Part shown: piece by piece, positions 1-6,628 of the stretch
Numbering within the stretch: the stretch's first letter is position 1
How the letters are laid out: each line of letters starts with the position of its first letter
Made by a program: the position numbers and the translations under genes
Assembly: GCA_014359855.1 (NCBI GenBank)
Contig: JACIYQ010000001.1
Coordinates: 1-6,687, forward strand
Reading direction: 5' to 3'
Origin: Parvibaculum sp.
GTDB lineage: Bacteria; Pseudomonadota; Alphaproteobacteria; Parvibaculales; Parvibaculaceae
DNA length: 6,687 nt
Notes under the pieces: generated by a model
The model's input: the letters and a program-made list of their open reading frames with translations, nothing else
What the model was told of the DNA's origin: nothing
Database searches by the model: none

Positions 1-24
1 GCCGCCGAGAAGATCGTAAAGCAT
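1..24 (-). CDS. mraY: MraY, phospho-N-acetylmuramoyl-pentapeptide transferase (5' end only)
   Basis: Only the first eight codons are in the window, reading MLYDLLGG; the gene continues beyond position 1. MraY is the polytopic inner-membrane enzyme that transfers phospho-MurNAc-pentapeptide from UDP to undecaprenyl phosphate, making lipid I. The call rests on the MLYxLL start typical of MraY and on position: mraY directly follows murF in proteobacterial dcw clusters. The start codon (22-24) shares one base with the murF stop (24-26), a TGATG junction, so the gene is probably translated by reinitiation after murF. A G-rich stretch (minus-strand AGGGGGGG, 31-38) lies 6 bases upstream of the start and can serve as its ribosome binding site. 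No catalytic residue is visible in so short a piece. Confidence 0.85.
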
Positions 25-1463
25 CAGTTGCCCCCCCTGTTGCGCCTTATGCTCTCGCCTTCGTCGTCGCCGAGCCCCCTCAGCAATTCGACGATGGGTC
101 CCATGCGGGAACCGAGAGAACCCTTCACCATCACGACGTCGCCAGGCTCCACCGCCTCGCTGAGCGCCTGCCCGAATTCGTCGGACGTTTCCGCATAAGC
201 TCCCTGCACGCTCGCCGGCAGCGCCTTGAACAGCTCGCGCATATGCGGCCCGCTCGCAAAAATGAGGTCGATGCCCGCCGCCTTGATCGGTTCGGCAAGC
301 CCGCGATGCATCTCGATGGAGGCATCCCCGAGTTCGAGCATGTCGCCGATGACGGCAATACGGCGGCCTTTGCCTTCCGGCTTCGACTGGCCGAGCGCTT
401 CCAGCGCCGCGCGCATGGAAGCCGGGTTCGCGTTGTAGCTCTCGTCGATCAGCGTGAAGGCACCGAGCGGCGTCTCGACGCGGTGACGTTCGCCCCGGCC
501 CTTCGGCGCTTTCAGATGCGCCATCGCAAGCGCCGCCATGGCGAGGTCCGCGTCGAGCGCATGGACAACGGCAAGCATCGCAAGCGAGTTCATCACGATG
601 TGATGCCCCGGCACCGAGAGCTTGTAGGTCACGGGCTGGCCGCAGATCGTGGCCGAGACGCAGGAGCAATCTTCCTTCAGCGCCGCCTTTTCGAGATGTG
701 CGTCCGCTTCCGGGTGTTCGCCGAAGGAGATGATGCGCCCCGCGCCGCTCGTCTCCGCTTTCGCGCGCAGCCGCGCGTAATGCGGATTGTCGCGGTTGAG
801 GATGGCGACGCCGCCCTTCTGCAGGCCGTCGAAAATCTCGCCCTTCGCATCCGCGATCTGCTCGACGCTGTCGAAGAAGGCCATGTGCACCGCTTCGACG
901 GTCGTGATGAGAGCCGCGAAGGGCTCCACCAGCTTCGACAGCGGCGTGATCTCGCCGGGATGGTTCATCCCCACTTCGAAGATACCGAAGCGCGTATTGG
1001 CGGGCATCCGCGCGAGCGATAGCGGTACACCCCACATATTATTGTAGGAGGCGGCGGAGGCATGGGTCGCCCCCTGCCCGGACAGGATGAGGCGAAGCGC
1101 TTCCTTCGTACCCGTCTTGCCGACGCTGCCCGTCACGGCCACAACCTTCGCCTGCGTCCGCCTGCGTGCCGCGCGTCCGAGCGCGTTGAGTGCTACGAGC
1201 GTATCCGGCACGAGCACAAGCGGCCCCGCCGTGCGCATTGCGTCGCTCGCATGAGAAACAAGCGCCGCCGCTGCGCCTTTTTTCAGCGCGCCTTCGACGT
1301 GAGCATGACCGTCCGAATTCTCACCGACGATGGCGACGAAGAGATCGCCTTGTTCGAGCGTACGGCTGTCGATGGACACACCGCTCGCGGTCCAGCTTTC
1401 GCCGACAGCCTCGCCGCCCGTAGCGGCAATCACATCCGCACTCGTCCACAGGGGCGTCGTCAT
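24..1463 (-). CDS. murF: MurF, UDP-MurNAc-tripeptide--D-alanyl-D-alanine ligase
   Basis: This cytoplasmic ATP-dependent Mur ligase adds D-Ala-D-Ala to UDP-MurNAc-tripeptide, making the pentapeptide precursor used by MraY. It has 479 residues, normal for the family. The N-terminal uridine-binding domain carries the IDSR...GDLFVA block (31-44). The central ATPase domain has the P-loop TGSVGKTGTK (111-120), the SYNNxxGVP block (139-147) and the lysine of AKGEIF (K207), the likely carbamylated residue. The C-terminal domain has DESYNANPASM (340-350), GDMLELG (373-379) and VKGSLGSRM (446-454). The start at 1461-1463 is chosen because it overlaps the murE stop as ATGA and the protein begins directly in the N-terminal domain. 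GGGGGT lies just upstream. The last 15 or so residues are polar (DDEGESIRRNRGGN) and end over a G7 tract. Product MurE acts one step earlier and MraY one step later. Confidence 0.97.
   Translation of the reverse strand: MTTPLWTSADVIAATGGEAVGESWTASGVSIDSRTLEQGDLFVAIVGENSDGHAHVEGALKKGAAAALVSHASDAMRTAGPLVLVPDTLVALNALGRAARRRTQAKVVAVTGSVGKTGTKEALRLILSGQGATHASAASYNNMWGVPLSLARMPANTRFGIFEVGMNHPGEITPLSKLVEPFAALITTVEAVHMAFFDSVEQIADAKGEIFDGLQKGGVAILNRDNPHYARLRAKAETSGAGRIISFGEHPEADAHLEKAALKEDCSCVSATICGQPVTYKLSVPGHHIVMNSLAMLAVVHALDADLAMAALAMAHLKAPKGRGERHRVETPLGAFTLIDESYNANPASMRAALEALGQSKPEGKGRRIAVIGDMLELGDASIEMHRGLAEPIKAAGIDLIFASGPHMRELFKALPASVQGAYAETSDEFGQALSEAVEPGDVVMVKGSLGSRMGPIVELLRGLGDDEGESIRRNRGGN
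31..38 (-). promoter_or_regulatory. G-rich ribosome binding site of mraY, containing a G7 tract
   Basis: Minus-strand AGGGGGGG (C7 followed by T on the plus strand, 31-38) lies six bases before the mraY ATG, inside the last codons of murF. It can pair with the 16S rRNA tail through AGGGG with G-U help. As a homopolymer it is also a possible slippage or sequencing-error site. Confidence 0.5.
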
Positions 1464-2929
1464 GCGCCACCCCCGATCTTTCCAGCCGCCGTTTCGATCG
1501 CTTCGTGATCGGAGAAAGGGATCGTCCGGTCGCCAACGATCTGCCCCGTCTCGTGGCCCTTACCCGCAACGACCAGCACGTCGCCCTTCTCGAGCGCGCG
1601 CATCGCCGTTTCGATGGCCTGCCCCCGGTCGCCGATCTCGCTGGCCTGCGGACAGCCCTTCATCACCTCGGCGCGGACCGCGGCCGCTTCTTCGCTGCGC
1701 GGATTGTCGTCGGTCACATAAACGGCGTCGGCAAGCCTCGCCGCGATCTCGCCCATGATAGGGCGCTTGCCCTTGTCGCGGTCGCCGCCACAGCCGAAGA
1801 CGACGAGAAGCCGCTTCTGCGTATGCGGCCGCATCGCCTCGAGCACATTCTGCAGCGCATCCGGCGTGTGGGCATAATCGACATAGACGGAGGCGCCCGA
1901 CGGCAGATGCGCCACTTCTTCCATGCGGCCCCTGGCGCCGGAAAGCTTCTCGAGCACCGCAAAAACCTGCGCCGCTTCCGCGCCGCAACCGATGGCAAGC
2001 CCCGCCGCGACAAGCGCATTCGACGCCTGGAACCCACCGACCAGCGGCAGGTTCACCTCGTAGTTGGCGCCCTCATGCACGATGTCGAGCACCTGCCCGC
2101 GAAGCGTCGGCCGTGCGGCGGCGAGGAAAATGTCGCGCCCCTTGCGGCCCACCGAGATCACGCGATGCCCGCGGGCCCAGCAAACGGCCTCGAACTCGGC
2201 GAATTGCGCGCTGTCCGCATTGATGACCGCAACGCCGCCCGGCCCCATCACTTCGCCGAAAAGACGGAGCTTCGCATAAAGGTAGTCGTCGAAGCTTGTG
2301 TGATAGTCCATGTGATCGCGGGTGATGTTGGTGAAGCCCGCCGCTGCGAGCTTCGTTCCATCGAGCCGGTATTGCGCAAGCCCGTGGCTCGACGCTTCCA
2401 CCGCGAGATGCGTCACGCCCTCTTTCGCCAGTGCGGCAAGTTCCGCCTGCAGTGCCACCGGGTCCGGCGTCGTATAGCCGAGCGGGCGGTCGCCTTTCGG
2501 ACTCGTGATGCCGAGCGTGCCGAGGCTCGCTGCCTGCTCGCCAAGCATCGCCCAGATCTGCCTCGTGAAGGTCGCAACGGAGGTCTTGCCGTTCGTGCCG
2601 GTCACAGCCGCGATGGTGCGCGGCTGCACGCCGAAAAAGGTCGCCGCCATCAGCGCCAGGCGGCGGCGCGGATTGCGATCTGCGATCACCGGCACATCCG
2701 CTTCGATTGACGCGCCTTGCGGCACGAGCAGCGCCGCGGCGCCCATTTCGAGCGCCTGGCCGATGAACTTCGTGCCGTCGAGCCTGGTGCCGGGCAACGC
2801 AGCAAAGAGATAGCCGGGCCGCACCGCGCGGCTGTCCGCCGTCAGGCCGAGTATCTCCGTCGCTCCCCCTTCGGGAAGCGCCGGGGATTCTTTCCCGATC
2901 AACGCCGCAAGCTGCATGTCACCCAACAT
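1460..2929 (-). CDS. murE: MurE, UDP-MurNAc-L-Ala-D-Glu--meso-diaminopimelate ligase
   Basis: This cytoplasmic Mur ligase adds the third stem-peptide residue to UDP-MurNAc-L-Ala-D-Glu. The DDNPR motif (407-411) contains the DNPR signature of enzymes that use meso-diaminopimelate rather than lysine, as expected for a Gram-negative. Other landmarks are ADSRAVRPGYLF (31-42) in the uridine-binding domain, P-loop TGTNGKTS (110-117), TTPDP (153-157), EASSHGL (178-184), NITRDHMDYH (201-210), the probable carbamylated lysine K220 in YAKLRLF, DYAHTPDAL (351-359), GCGGDRDKGKRP (379-390) and GKGHE (456-460). Length is 489 residues, typical. The start is uncertain: ATG at 2927-2929 gives MLGDMQLAALIG, while the internal ATG at 2915-2917 gives MQLAALIG, closer to the usual M-x-L family start and preceded by GGGTGAC. 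Both have weak ribosome binding sites. A 72- or 84-base gap separates it from ftsI, and murF overlaps its stop. Confidence 0.97.
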   Translation of the reverse strand: MLGDMQLAALIGKESPALPEGGATEILGLTADSRAVRPGYLFAALPGTRLDGTKFIGQALEMGAAALLVPQGASIEADVPVIADRNPRRRLALMAATFFGVQPRTIAAVTGTNGKTSVATFTRQIWAMLGEQAASLGTLGITSPKGDRPLGYTTPDPVALQAELAALAKEGVTHLAVEASSHGLAQYRLDGTKLAAAGFTNITRDHMDYHTSFDDYLYAKLRLFGEVMGPGGVAVINADSAQFAEFEAVCWARGHRVISVGRKGRDIFLAAARPTLRGQVLDIVHEGANYEVNLPLVGGFQASNALVAAGLAIGCGAEAAQVFAVLEKLSGARGRMEEVAHLPSGASVYVDYAHTPDALQNVLEAMRPHTQKRLLVVFGCGGDRDKGKRPIMGEIAARLADAVYVTDDNPRSEEAAAVRAEVMKGCPQASEIGDRGQAIETAMRALEKGDVLVVAGKGHETGQIVGDRTIPFSDHEAIETAAGKIGGGA

Positions 2930-3001
2930 TCTGTCCGTGCCGTTTACTCAACATCGGCCTTCTGGCCTCGCCGCCCGTTCCACCTGGAGCGGACCGGAAA
3001 T
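2930..3001 (-). other. ftsI-murE intergenic gap
   Basis: This is the only non-overlapping junction in the window. It follows the ftsI stop (TAA, the only non-TGA stop here) and precedes the longer murE start. I see no convincing terminator: the best hairpin is a 4-base GGCC/GGCC stem around AGAA (minus strand) with no following T-run, so read-through into murE is expected. I also see no clear -35/-10 pair. A short ORF of 11 codons (minus strand 2954 to 2919, MLSKRHGQNVG) starts here and ends one base before the alternative murE start at 2917; its own ribosome binding site is poor (AAGG, 3 bases away), so it is not annotated as a gene. The gap may carry an independent translation signal for murE, which is inference. 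Confidence 0.6.
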
Positions 3002-4789
3002 TTACTGTCCGCTCGTCGTCTGGTAGGAGACGAGCTTCGCCTCCCTCAGCACATCGCTTTCCTGCGGCTTCGTCGCCGGCTTGATGCCGAGCAGCGGCGC
3101 CACGCGCGAGATCACGCGCGCCGTCACCGGCGCCGCGTTCCAGCCCGCCGTTGCATAGCCATAGGTTTCCTTGGTGGCTTTCGGTTCGTCGAACATCACG
3201 ATCATGGCGTAGCGTGGATCGTTCGCCGGAAAGGCGCTGATGAAGGAGGTGATGAGCTTGGTGCGCGAATAGCCGCCGTTCATCGGCTTTTCCGCCGTGC
3301 CCGTCTTGCCCATCACCGGATAACCCGCCACATCGGCTTTGCGTCCGGTTCCTTCCATCACGACAAGGCGCAACAGCCCGCGCATGGTCGCGCTCGTCTC
3401 CGCCGAGATCACCCGCTCGCCGAGCCGCGGCTCGTTGTGCCGCAGGAAGGTCGGCTCCACCTTGAAGCCGCCATTGACGATGGTCGAAACGGCGCTCGCG
3501 ACCTGTAGCGGCGTCACCGCGATGCCGTGGCCGAAAGAGGTTGTGATCGTCGCAAGCTCGGTCCAGCGCGCGGGCGTCAGCGGCGCGCCGGATTCGGGCA
3601 ACTCGATCTGCGGCCGCGTCAGCAGCCCGAAACGCTGGAGATACTGGCGATGCTCTTCCCCGCCGAGCTGAAGCGCGATCTTCGCCGTGCCGATATTCGA
3701 GGAATGGACGAAGACCTCCGGCACGGAGAGCCAGCGGTTTTCGGCGTGATAGTCGTGAATCTTGAAGCGCGCGACCTGCAGCGGCTGCGTCGCGTCGAAG
3801 CGCCCGTCGAGATTGACCCGCCCGCTGTCCAGCGCGGCAGCAAGCGTCACCGCCTTGAAGACGGAGCCCATTTCATAGACACCGAGCGTCGCGCGGTTGA
3901 ACCGCGTTTCGTCCGATGAGGCCATCGGGTCGTTCGGATCGAAATCGGGCAGCGAGGTCATCGCGACCACCTCGCCCGTATGCACATCCATGATGACGCC
4001 GACCGCGGCCAGCGCGCTGAATTCCGTCATCGATTTCTCGAGTTCGTCGCGCAGTGCATGCTGCACATGAAGATCGACGGACAGCATGAGCGTGCTGTTG
4101 CGGTCGAAATTGGGCCGTCCTGTGTCATCCGCGCGGCCGAGCGACTTGTCCATGTAGCGCTCGATGCCCGCGATGCCCCGATTGTCGAGATCGACCATAC
4201 CAAGGACGTTGGAGCCGGTCTTTCCATTCGGATAGACGCGCTTCTGCTCGCTGCGGAAGTCGAGACCTGGCAGGCCGAGATAATGGACGGCGTATTGCTG
4301 CTTCGGCGTGAGGTCGCGTTTGAGCCAGACGAAGGCCCGTCCCGTTTCGAGCTTTTCCATCACGTCCTGGACGTTGAGGTCCGGCAGCACGCTCACGAGC
4401 TGACGGGCGGTCTCCGCCGGGTCGATGACATAGCGCGCATCGGCAAAGAGCGACGCCGTCGCGATATCCGTCGCCATGACCTCGCCGTTCCGGTCCACGA
4501 TGTCGGGCCGGTGGATTTGCGTCGCAGCGATTGCGACCGCAACATTGTCTCCGCCGTCGCCGCCCATGATGGCAAGGCCGACGAGCCGGGCGCCGACCAG
4601 CGTGAAGCAGGCGGCGAAAAGCGCGAGCGAGAGGAAGATGCGACGCTGGGACGGTGACCGGCCTTCCGTCCCGCCCTGGCGCGGCGCACGGGGCTTGGCG
4701 ATGGCGTCATGGCCCGGCGGCAGGTAGCGGCCCTGCAAATGGGCGTCGGTCCGGCGGCCAATCCTCGATCCGATGCCTGAGCCGATCAT
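3002..4789 (-). CDS. ftsI: FtsI (PBP3), septal peptidoglycan transpeptidase
   Basis: FtsI is the class B penicillin-binding protein that crosslinks septal peptidoglycan, working with FtsW and activated through FtsQLB. From the chosen start it has 595 residues, normal for the family. A basic, Gly/Arg-rich cytoplasmic tail (1-50) precedes one membrane segment (about 51-75, IFLSLALFAACFTLVGARLV). The periplasmic pedestal begins with RPDIVDRNGEVMATD (94-108). The transpeptidase domain shows all three active-site motifs: SVFK (S309 nucleophile, K312), SSN (363-365) and KTGT (495-498). No PASTA repeat follows, and the protein ends about 100 residues after KTG. The start at 4787-4789 overlaps the ftsL stop as ATGA and has GGGAG (4799-4803) nine bases upstream. 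The frame stays open for a further 200 codons upstream, but these lie over ftsL and the rsmH end in other frames and are not family sequence. Confidence 0.97.
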   Translation of the reverse strand: MIGSGIGSRIGRRTDAHLQGRYLPPGHDAIAKPRAPRQGGTEGRSPSQRRIFLSLALFAACFTLVGARLVGLAIMGGDGGDNVAVAIAATQIHRPDIVDRNGEVMATDIATASLFADARYVIDPAETARQLVSVLPDLNVQDVMEKLETGRAFVWLKRDLTPKQQYAVHYLGLPGLDFRSEQKRVYPNGKTGSNVLGMVDLDNRGIAGIERYMDKSLGRADDTGRPNFDRNSTLMLSVDLHVQHALRDELEKSMTEFSALAAVGVIMDVHTGEVVAMTSLPDFDPNDPMASSDETRFNRATLGVYEMGSVFKAVTLAAALDSGRVNLDGRFDATQPLQVARFKIHDYHAENRWLSVPEVFVHSSNIGTAKIALQLGGEEHRQYLQRFGLLTRPQIELPESGAPLTPARWTELATITTSFGHGIAVTPLQVASAVSTIVNGGFKVEPTFLRHNEPRLGERVISAETSATMRGLLRLVVMEGTGRKADVAGYPVMGKTGTAEKPMNGGYSRTKLITSFISAFPANDPRYAMIVMFDEPKATKETYGYATAGWNAAPVTARVISRVAPLLGIKPATKPQESDVLREAKLVSYQTTSGQ

Positions 4790-5145
4790 TGGATGGTGCT
4801 CCCACTGGCCGAAACGCCGGCATAGCCGCCAAGCGGTTGGCGCTGCGGCACATAAAACTCGTCCGCCATATGCGGCATCGGCACATCCTCGAAAGTGCCG
4901 ATCTGTGCGGCGGTGAGCGGCTTCAGTTCCGTGTAGCGCTTGGCGAGCTCCTGCAGCCGTTCCGGCTGGTTGAGATAGCTCCACTCGGCGCGCAGAACGC
5001 GGATCGCTTCCTCTTCCTTCGCAATCCGGCCTTCGAGCTGGCGCGCATGGCGATCCGCCGTCTCGGCGCGATATTTGATGTCGTAGAGCCCGACCGAAAG
5101 GCCGATCACGGCGAGCACCAGCAGAAGATTGATGACGCGGATCAT
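4786..5145 (-). CDS. ftsL: FtsL, divisome coiled-coil membrane protein
   Basis: FtsL is a small bitopic protein that forms the FtsQLB complex and passes the activation signal to FtsW and FtsI. The 119-residue product has a very short cytoplasmic end, one membrane helix (about 4-21, VINLLLVLAVIGLSVGLY) and a charged, probably coiled-coil stretch (about 25-58) rich in Glu, Arg and Leu. The block LRAEWSYLNQPERL (51-64) is characteristic of alphaproteobacterial FtsL. A Pro/Gly-rich tail (about 90-119) follows and looks disordered. The family is poorly conserved, so the call relies on topology, that block and the position between rsmH and ftsI. The start overlaps the rsmH stop as ATGA and has the best ribosome binding site in the window, GGGAGG six bases upstream. 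Its stop overlaps the ftsI start in the same way. Confidence 0.93.
   Translation of the reverse strand: MIRVINLLLVLAVIGLSVGLYDIKYRAETADRHARQLEGRIAKEEEAIRVLRAEWSYLNQPERLQELAKRYTELKPLTAAQIGTFEDVPMPHMADEFYVPQRQPLGGYAGVSASGSTIQ
4799..4803 (-). promoter_or_regulatory. Ribosome binding site of ftsI
   Basis: Minus-strand GGGAG lies within the end of ftsL, nine bases before the ftsI ATG at 4787-4789. It decides the start of ftsI, whose reading frame stays open far upstream through ftsL. Confidence 0.65.
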
Positions 5146-6158
5146 GCGGCGCCTCCCAGGAAGGATGGCATGTTGCGCATGCCGAGTGCGGCAAGATCGA
5201 GAGGCACCACGGGCGCGCCGGTGCGTTCGGCGGCACGAAGCTTTGCCGAACGGGCGCGGACATTCGTTTCGATCTCCGCTTCCGAAGCCTTGCGCGCCTT
5301 GTGCGCGATCTCACGGAAGGAAGGTTCGATCTCTTCGCTCGCCGGCATATAGCGGTTGGCGCGCCCGGCCCGGCCCGTCCGCTCGACAAGGAAGCGTTTC
5401 ACGATCCGGTCTTCCAGCGAATGAAAGGCAACGACGGCGAGCCGCCCGCCTTCGTGAAGCAGTGTTTCGGCCCCGGCGAGACCGCGTGCCAGCTCGCCAA
5501 GTTCGTCGTTCACGAAAATGCGCAACGCCTGGAATGTCCGCGTCGCGGGATGGATCTTGTCCTGAGGGCGGCGGCCAATCACCCGCGAGACGATCTCCGC
5601 GAGTTCGAGCGTCCGGTGGAGTTCCGCTTCCTCGCGCGCCGCCACGATGGCGCGGGCAACCGCGCGGGCGCGCTTCTCCTCGCCATAGACCGCGATGATG
5701 CGCGCGAGATCGTTTTCGTCGAGATGGTTCACCGCATCGGCGGCGGAAGGCCCCTCCCCGCTCATACGCATGTCGAGCGGTCCGTCCTGCTGGAACGAGA
5801 AGCCGCGCTCCGCCTGGTCGATCTGCATGGAGGACACGCCGACATCGAAGACCACGCCGTCCACCGTCTCGTGGCCGAGCGCGCGGACGAGCCGCTCCAT
5901 GTCGCCGAAACAGCCTTCGATCAGCGTGAGGCGCCCGCCGAATTCGGATTCGAGCGCCCGCCCGCGCAGGATCGCGCTCGGGTCGCGGTCGATCGCCAGC
6001 ACCGCGCAATCTGCGCAACCGAGGATCGCGCGCGTATAGCCGCCCGCCCCGAAGGTCCCATCCACATAAATGCCGCCGTCGCGAGGCTTCAACACGTCGA
6101 GAACATCGGCCAGCATGACAGGAACATGAGGACTATGGCTCTGGCCGGTACCGCTCAT
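5142..6158 (-). CDS. rsmH: RsmH (MraW), 16S rRNA (cytosine(1402)-N(4))-methyltransferase
   Basis: RsmH uses S-adenosylmethionine to methylate N4 of C1402 in 16S rRNA, in the ribosomal P site, where it fine-tunes decoding. The 338-residue length is usual. Visible family motifs are HVPVML (11-16), the SAM-binding DGTFGAGGYT (33-42), AIDRDP (55-60) for the adenosine ribose, FDVGVSS (104-110), ERGFSFQQDGPLDMRM (117-132), HPATRTFQALRIFVNDEL (203-220) and VVAFHSLEDRIVKRF (242-256). FDVGVSS has Val where many homologues have Leu, a conservative change. A Gly at 40 followed by Tyr replaces the frequent GGH. The start is set by the ATGA overlap with the mraZ stop; only a diffuse G-rich sequence precedes it. 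The gene is a standard second member of the cluster and has no direct cell-wall role that the sequence shows. Confidence 0.97.
   Translation of the reverse strand: MSGTGQSHSPHVPVMLADVLDVLKPRDGGIYVDGTFGAGGYTRAILGCADCAVLAIDRDPSAILRGRALESEFGGRLTLIEGCFGDMERLVRALGHETVDGVVFDVGVSSMQIDQAERGFSFQQDGPLDMRMSGEGPSAADAVNHLDENDLARIIAVYGEEKRARAVARAIVAAREEAELHRTLELAEIVSRVIGRRPQDKIHPATRTFQALRIFVNDELGELARGLAGAETLLHEGGRLAVVAFHSLEDRIVKRFLVERTGRAGRANRYMPASEEIEPSFREIAHKARKASEAEIETNVRARSAKLRAAERTGAPVVPLDLAALGMRNMPSFLGGAA
5152..5157 (-). promoter_or_regulatory. Ribosome binding site of ftsL
   Basis: Minus-strand GGGAGG sits inside the last codons of rsmH, six bases before the ftsL ATG. It is the strongest Shine-Dalgarno match in the window. 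With the ATGA overlap it suggests both reinitiation and fresh initiation can start ftsL. Confidence 0.75.
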
Positions 6159-6628
6159 TGGCCGCCCCCACCCGGTGCGGAGGGGGAGCGCAGCAAGTCA
6201 CGATACTTCTGCGCGTCTTCGAGAGCCTTGGCGTAATAGGCGTCATAGGCCTTCGGCTCCCATATCTGGAAGCGCCGGCCCATACCGACAAAGGTCGCCT
6301 CGTCCGAAATGCCGGCGATGTTGCGGAGCGTCTCTGGCAGGATCACGCGGCCGTCGGAGTCGAAGGTCAGCTCCGCGCTCTCGCCGATCAGCACCGCCGC
6401 CAGCGTCTGGCGCTCGGGCGCGAAGGGATCGAGCCGGTCGAGCATCTGGTCGATGATGTCCGAAAACGCGGGGCCGCAGCCCTCGACGAAGGCGCCCGGA
6501 TTGAGCGGCGGAAAAAGGATCACGCCATTGAGGCCCTGGGCGATCGTCACGGCACGAAACTTCGCAGGAACGGATACCCGCCCCTTCGAGTCGATCTTGT
6601 TCGTGAAACGCCCCCGGAACGACTCCAT
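6155..6628 (-). CDS. mraZ: MraZ, transcriptional regulator of the dcw cluster
   Basis: MraZ is a DNA-binding protein with two AbrB/SpoVT-like swapped-hairpin domains; homologues bind repeats ahead of their own operon and control the dcw genes. In this 157-residue protein the two copies are clear: DSKGRVSVPAKFR (13-25) and DSDGRVILPETLR (90-102), both matching the D-x-K/D-GR-x(3)-P-x(2)-hydrophobic/F-R pattern. The polar tail SPSAPGGGGQ ends over the rsmH start. The start codon at 6626-6628 gives MESFRGRF, the usual MraZ beginning, and has AGAGGT six bases upstream. It is the first gene of the visible run, consistent with autoregulation, but the operator lies in or beyond the 59-base leader and cannot be identified here. 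Two GANTC sites fall in its first 41 bases. Confidence 0.96.
   Translation of the reverse strand: MESFRGRFTNKIDSKGRVSVPAKFRAVTIAQGLNGVILFPPLNPGAFVEGCGPAFSDIIDQMLDRLDPFAPERQTLAAVLIGESAELTFDSDGRVILPETLRNIAGISDEATFVGMGRRFQIWEPKAYDAYYAKALEDAQKYRDLLRSPSAPGGGGQ
6588..6625. promoter_or_regulatory. Pair of GANTC sites (possible CcrM methylation sites) at the start of mraZ
   Basis: GACTC at 6621-6625 begins just after the mraZ start codon and GAGTC at 6588-6592 overlaps codons 13-14 (the DSKGR motif). In alphaproteobacteria GANTC is methylated by CcrM, and sites near starts of division genes can link transcription to replication through GcrA. The sites are seen directly; a regulatory role is inference, since they lie in coding sequence and partly follow from conserved codons. 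Confidence 0.3.

Noticed and set aside
243..1022. 259-codon open frame on the plus strand opposite murF
   Set aside because: Antisense shadow of murF in a high-GC region, with no recognisable protein motif.
1505..2710. 401-codon open frame on the plus strand opposite murE
   Set aside because: It is fully antisense to a gene with intact MurE motifs, and its Arg/His/Ala-rich translation shows no recognisable domain. Long antisense frames are expected in high-GC genes.
2955..2970. GGCC-AGAA-GGCC hairpin in the ftsI-murE gap as a terminator
   Set aside because: The stem is only four pairs and no T-run follows, so it would not stop transcription within the cluster.
3980..4657. 225-codon open frame on the plus strand opposite ftsI
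   Set aside because: Antisense to the FtsI pedestal and membrane segment coding sequence; composition is that of a reversed frame.
4790..5389. In-frame 200-codon upstream extension of ftsI, giving a 795-residue reading
   Set aside because: The extension lies over ftsL and the end of rsmH in a different frame, is Arg/Ser-rich low-complexity-like sequence without FtsI features, and the ATG at 4787-4789 has both an ATGA overlap and a ribosome binding site.
5301..6236. 311-codon open frame on the plus strand opposite rsmH and the mraZ end
   Set aside because: Same reasoning: antisense to confident genes, Arg/His-rich, no domain seen, no convincing ribosome binding site.
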